From Paracoccus spongiarum (lineage in GTDB: Bacteria; Pseudomonadota; Alphaproteobacteria; Rhodobacterales; Rhodobacteraceae): a stretch of 64,000 nt of DNA. Location: contig NZ_JAVAMQ010000004.1 of NCBI RefSeq assembly GCF_030732095.1, positions 124,001 through 188,000 on the forward strand. Reading direction: 5' to 3'. Shown piece after piece: positions 62,011 to 64,000 of the stretch. The position numbers and the translations under genes are program-made. Every line of letters begins with the position of its first letter. Within the stretch, counting starts at the first letter, position 1. The notes below the pieces were generated by a model. The model was not told the origin of the DNA. It worked only from the letters and a program-made list of their open reading frames with translations, and did not search any database.

Positions 62011-63177
62011 ATGACAATTCGACAGGCATATGTTCTGGGGGCGGCCCGCACGCCGATGGGCGGGCTGATGGGCGATCTGGGCGGGGTGGCCGCCGCGCAG
62101 CTGGGCGGGGTGGCGATCCGGGCGGCGCTGTCGCGTGCGGGCGTCGCGGCCGACCGGCCCGAGGCGCTGCTGATGGGCTGCGTCCTGCCGGCCGGTCAGG
62201 GCCAGGCCCCGGCGCGGCAGGCAGGCTTCGCCGCGGGGCTGCCGCAGACTGTGCCGGCGACGACGCTGAACAAGATGTGCGGGTCGGGGATGCAGGCGGT
62301 GATGATGGCCGATGATGCGATCCGCGCCGGCAGCGCCGATCTGGTCGTCGCGGGCGGCATGGAAAGCATGTCGAACGCCCCTTACCTGCTGCCCGGGATG
62401 CGGGCCGGGGCGCGGCTGGGCCATGGCCAGGTGATCGACCACATGTTCCTGGACGGCCTTGAGGATGCCTATGACAAGGGCCGCCTGATGGGCACATTCG
62501 CCGAGGACTGCGCGGCCGAGTTCGCCTTCAGCCGCGAGGCGCAGGACGCATATGCCCTGGAGAGCCTGGCGCGGGCCAAGGCGGCGATCGACACGGGCGG
62601 CTTTGCCGACGAGATCGCCACAGTGGCGGTTCCCGGCCGCGCGGGCGAGACGCTGGTCGAGATCGACGAACAGCCCGGCAAGGCGCGGCCCGACCGGATT
62701 CCGCTGCTGAAGCCGGCCTTCCGGAAGGACGGCACGGTGACGGCGGCCAATTCCAGCTCGATCTCGGACGGGGCGGCGGCGCTGGTCATCGGCGCCTCGG
62801 CGGAAGGCGCGCTCGCCCGCATCGTCGGCCATGCCAGCCACGGGCAGGCACCCGGCCAGTTCCCGACCGCACCGGTGCCGGCCGCCGAGAAGCTGCTGGA
62901 CCGGATCGGCTGGAGCCGCGACAGCGTCGATCTGTGGGAGGTGAACGAGGCCTTCGCAGTCGTGCCGATGGCCTTCATGGCGCGGATGGGGCTGGGCCAT
63001 GACCGCGTGAACGTCAATGGCGGCGCCTGCGCGCTTGGCCATCCGATCGGCGCGTCGGGGGCGCGGATCATCGTCACCCTGCTGCATGCGCTGAAGGCCC
63101 GGGGCGGGCGGCGCGGTGTCGCGGCGATCTGCATCGGCGGCGGCGAGGGCACGGCGATCGCCCTCGAATTGCTGTAA
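62011..63177 (+). CDS. Acetyl-CoA acetyltransferase (thiolase)
   Basis: A 388-residue thiolase. The acyl-binding cysteine is in TTLNKMCGSGMQA (C90), the catalytic histidine in GGACALGHPIGASGARI (H344) and the second cysteine in AICIGGGEGTA (C374). VVAGGMESMSNAPY and LWEVNEAFAVVPMA are further family marks. It could make acetoacetyl-CoA for polyhydroxybutyrate or cleave it after acetoacetate activation, a natural end for the homogentisate route. GGGGAGGGA precedes the ATG. It is single-gene, with a hairpin after it. Confidence 0.93.
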   Translation: MTIRQAYVLGAARTPMGGLMGDLGGVAAAQLGGVAIRAALSRAGVAADRPEALLMGCVLPAGQGQAPARQAGFAAGLPQTVPATTLNKMCGSGMQAVMMADDAIRAGSADLVVAGGMESMSNAPYLLPGMRAGARLGHGQVIDHMFLDGLEDAYDKGRLMGTFAEDCAAEFAFSREAQDAYALESLARAKAAIDTGGFADEIATVAVPGRAGETLVEIDEQPGKARPDRIPLLKPAFRKDGTVTAANSSSISDGAAALVIGASAEGALARIVGHASHGQAPGQFPTAPVPAAEKLLDRIGWSRDSVDLWEVNEAFAVVPMAFMARMGLGHDRVNVNGGACALGHPIGASGARIIVTLLHALKARGGRRGVAAICIGGGEGTAIALELL

Positions 63178-63197
63178 GGCTGCACAAATTTACGGCA

Positions 63198-63223
63198 ACG
63201 CGCCCGCCAATCGCCGGGCGCGT
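63198..63223 (+). terminator. Hairpin after the thiolase gene
   Basis: ACGCGCCCG (63198-63206) pairs perfectly with CGGGCGCGT (63215-63223) around 8 bases, 20 bases after the stop. No T-run follows. Confidence 0.6.
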
Positions 63224-63356
63224 CGTCAGCACCGGCCGGGAAATGCGGAACTTTCCCGCAATCGGGTGGGTTCTGATGTGGACTTCGGGATACCTCTCTC
63301 GGATCATTCCGGCATAAGAAGCCCATTGAGGGGCGCCGTTCCACAGCGGGGGGAAG

Positions 63357-64000
63357 ATGTCCTATTACAACGAGATGTTTGAAGGCACCCGGGTCCGTGA
63401 TCCCTATGCGCGCCTGAATGAATGGGTCGAGACGATGCCTGCCGATTTCCGGCAGATGAAGCAGGCCGAGGCCGAGGCGCTGTTCCGGCGCATCGGGATC
63501 ACCTTCGCGGTCTATGGCGAGGGCGGCGACCCCGACCGGCTGATCCCCTTCGACATGATGCCCCGCGTCTTCGAGCAGGCCGAATGGCGCAAGCTGGAAC
63601 GCGGCATCAAGCAGCGGGCGCGGGCGCTGAACGCCTTTCTGCGCGACGTCTATGGCCGGGCCGAGATCGTCCGGGCCGGCCGCATCCCCGCCCGGCTGGT
63701 CTACCAGAACGAGGCCTACGAGAAGGCCGTGGTTGGCGTCGTGCCGCCGCGCGGGGTCTACAGCCACATCATCGGCATCGACCTGGTGCGCACCGGCAAG
63801 GATGAATTCTACGTCCTCGAGGACAATTGCCGCACCCCGTCCGGCGTCAGCTACATGCTGGAAAACCGCGAGATCATGATGCGGATGTTTCCGCAGCTGT
63901 TCCGCAACAACCGCATCGAGCCGGTGGACCAGTATCCCGAACTGCTGCGCCGCACGCTGGAATCGGTGGCGCCGCAGAAATGCACCGACCGACCGACCTG
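63357..64000 (+). CDS. Circularly permuted ATP-grasp type 2 protein (partial)
   Basis: The 5' 214 codons of a gene that continues beyond the right edge with no stop in frame. MSYYNEMFEG, RRIGITFAVYGEGGDPDRLI, FDMMPRVFEQAEWRKLERGI, QRARALNAFLRDVYG and LEDNCRTPSGVSYMLENRE are characteristic of the DUF404/DUF407 circularly permuted ATP-grasp family. Full members are about 470 residues and are thought to ligate amino acids or peptides. The ATG has GGGGGGAAG just upstream. Its usual neighbours are alpha-E, transglutaminase-like and Anbu genes; Anbu lies at 55.4 kb, others may follow to the right. Confidence 0.9.
   Translation, partial: MSYYNEMFEGTRVRDPYARLNEWVETMPADFRQMKQAEAEALFRRIGITFAVYGEGGDPDRLIPFDMMPRVFEQAEWRKLERGIKQRARALNAFLRDVYGRAEIVRAGRIPARLVYQNEAYEKAVVGVVPPRGVYSHIIGIDLVRTGKDEFYVLEDNCRTPSGVSYMLENREIMMRMFPQLFRNNRIEPVDQYPELLRRTLESVAPQKCTDRPT

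Noticed and set aside
1-64000. CRISPR arrays, tRNA or rRNA genes
   Set aside because: No regularly spaced repeats, tRNA cloverleaf with conserved T-loop, or rRNA core sequence was seen on reading through both strands.

Overview
The window reads as chromosome of a GC-rich alphaproteobacterium, most likely Rhodobacteraceae and probably Paracoccus-like. This rests on the dense GC-rich coding, three TRAP-type transport sets or parts of sets, a fused rhamnose aldolase/dehydrogenase, gentisate and homogentisate catabolism beside MarR regulators, BioMNY, Anbu, and a serC-type leader. Genus is an inference from protein style, not from a search. No rRNA, tRNA or CRISPR array was seen.

Layout. 1-3.5 kb: end of an L-rhamnose catabolic operon (rhaD-type fusion, rhaI) behind repeats that look like a DeoR-type control region. 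3.5-11.2 kb: a 3-hydroxybenzoate/gentisate unit read leftward: gentisate dioxygenase, a maleylpyruvate-isomerase-fold protein, fumarylpyruvate hydrolase, GST-type maleylpyruvate isomerase, TRAP transporter DctPQM and 3-hydroxybenzoate 6-hydroxylase. A divergent marR sits across overlapping promoters that share one palindrome. The DctM gene is frameshifted. 11.2-15.3 kb: response regulator, FIST-domain (NosP-like) protein and hybrid histidine kinase, translationally overlapped. 15.4-17.9 kb: aroQ, a large membrane protein and a small orphan gene. 17.9-26.3 kb: a LacI-controlled sugar locus (isomerase/epimerase, dehydrogenase, ABC transporter) whose ATPase gene is split by an IS110-family (IS1111-type) element. 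26.3-36 kb: an esterase and a homogentisate locus (fahA, MarR, hmgA) with an acyl-CoA synthetase and a second TRAP transporter, ended by a good terminator. 36-39 kb: YeiH-type exporter and bioMNY.

39.2-46.3 kb is the accessory highlight: an unsecreted pappalysin-like metalloprotease, an unrecognised protein, a small P-loop protein with an altered Walker A, a 994-residue STAND-type NTPase, and a protein joining a small helical N-terminal domain to a trypsin-like protease. It looks like a protease-armed NTPase conflict or defence module. It is the best candidate here for an undescribed system.

46.3-64 kb is mostly core or regulatory: acetylpolyamine amidohydrolase-like deacetylase, a dCache-PAS kinase with a FixJ-type regulator, a DUF2218-like gene, a fasciclin-RTX exported protein, maeB, Anbu peptidase, serC-serA, a metallophosphatase, CreA-like, HspQ, an RsbW/RsbV-like pair, a thiolase, and the start of a circularly permuted ATP-grasp gene that runs off the right end.

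How parts work together: the window is rich in aromatic and sugar catabolism (gentisate to fumarate and pyruvate; homogentisate to fumarate and acetoacetate; rhamnose to dihydroxyacetone phosphate and lactate), each with its own local regulator and importer. Two of the importers carry visible lesions, so part of this capacity may be decaying.
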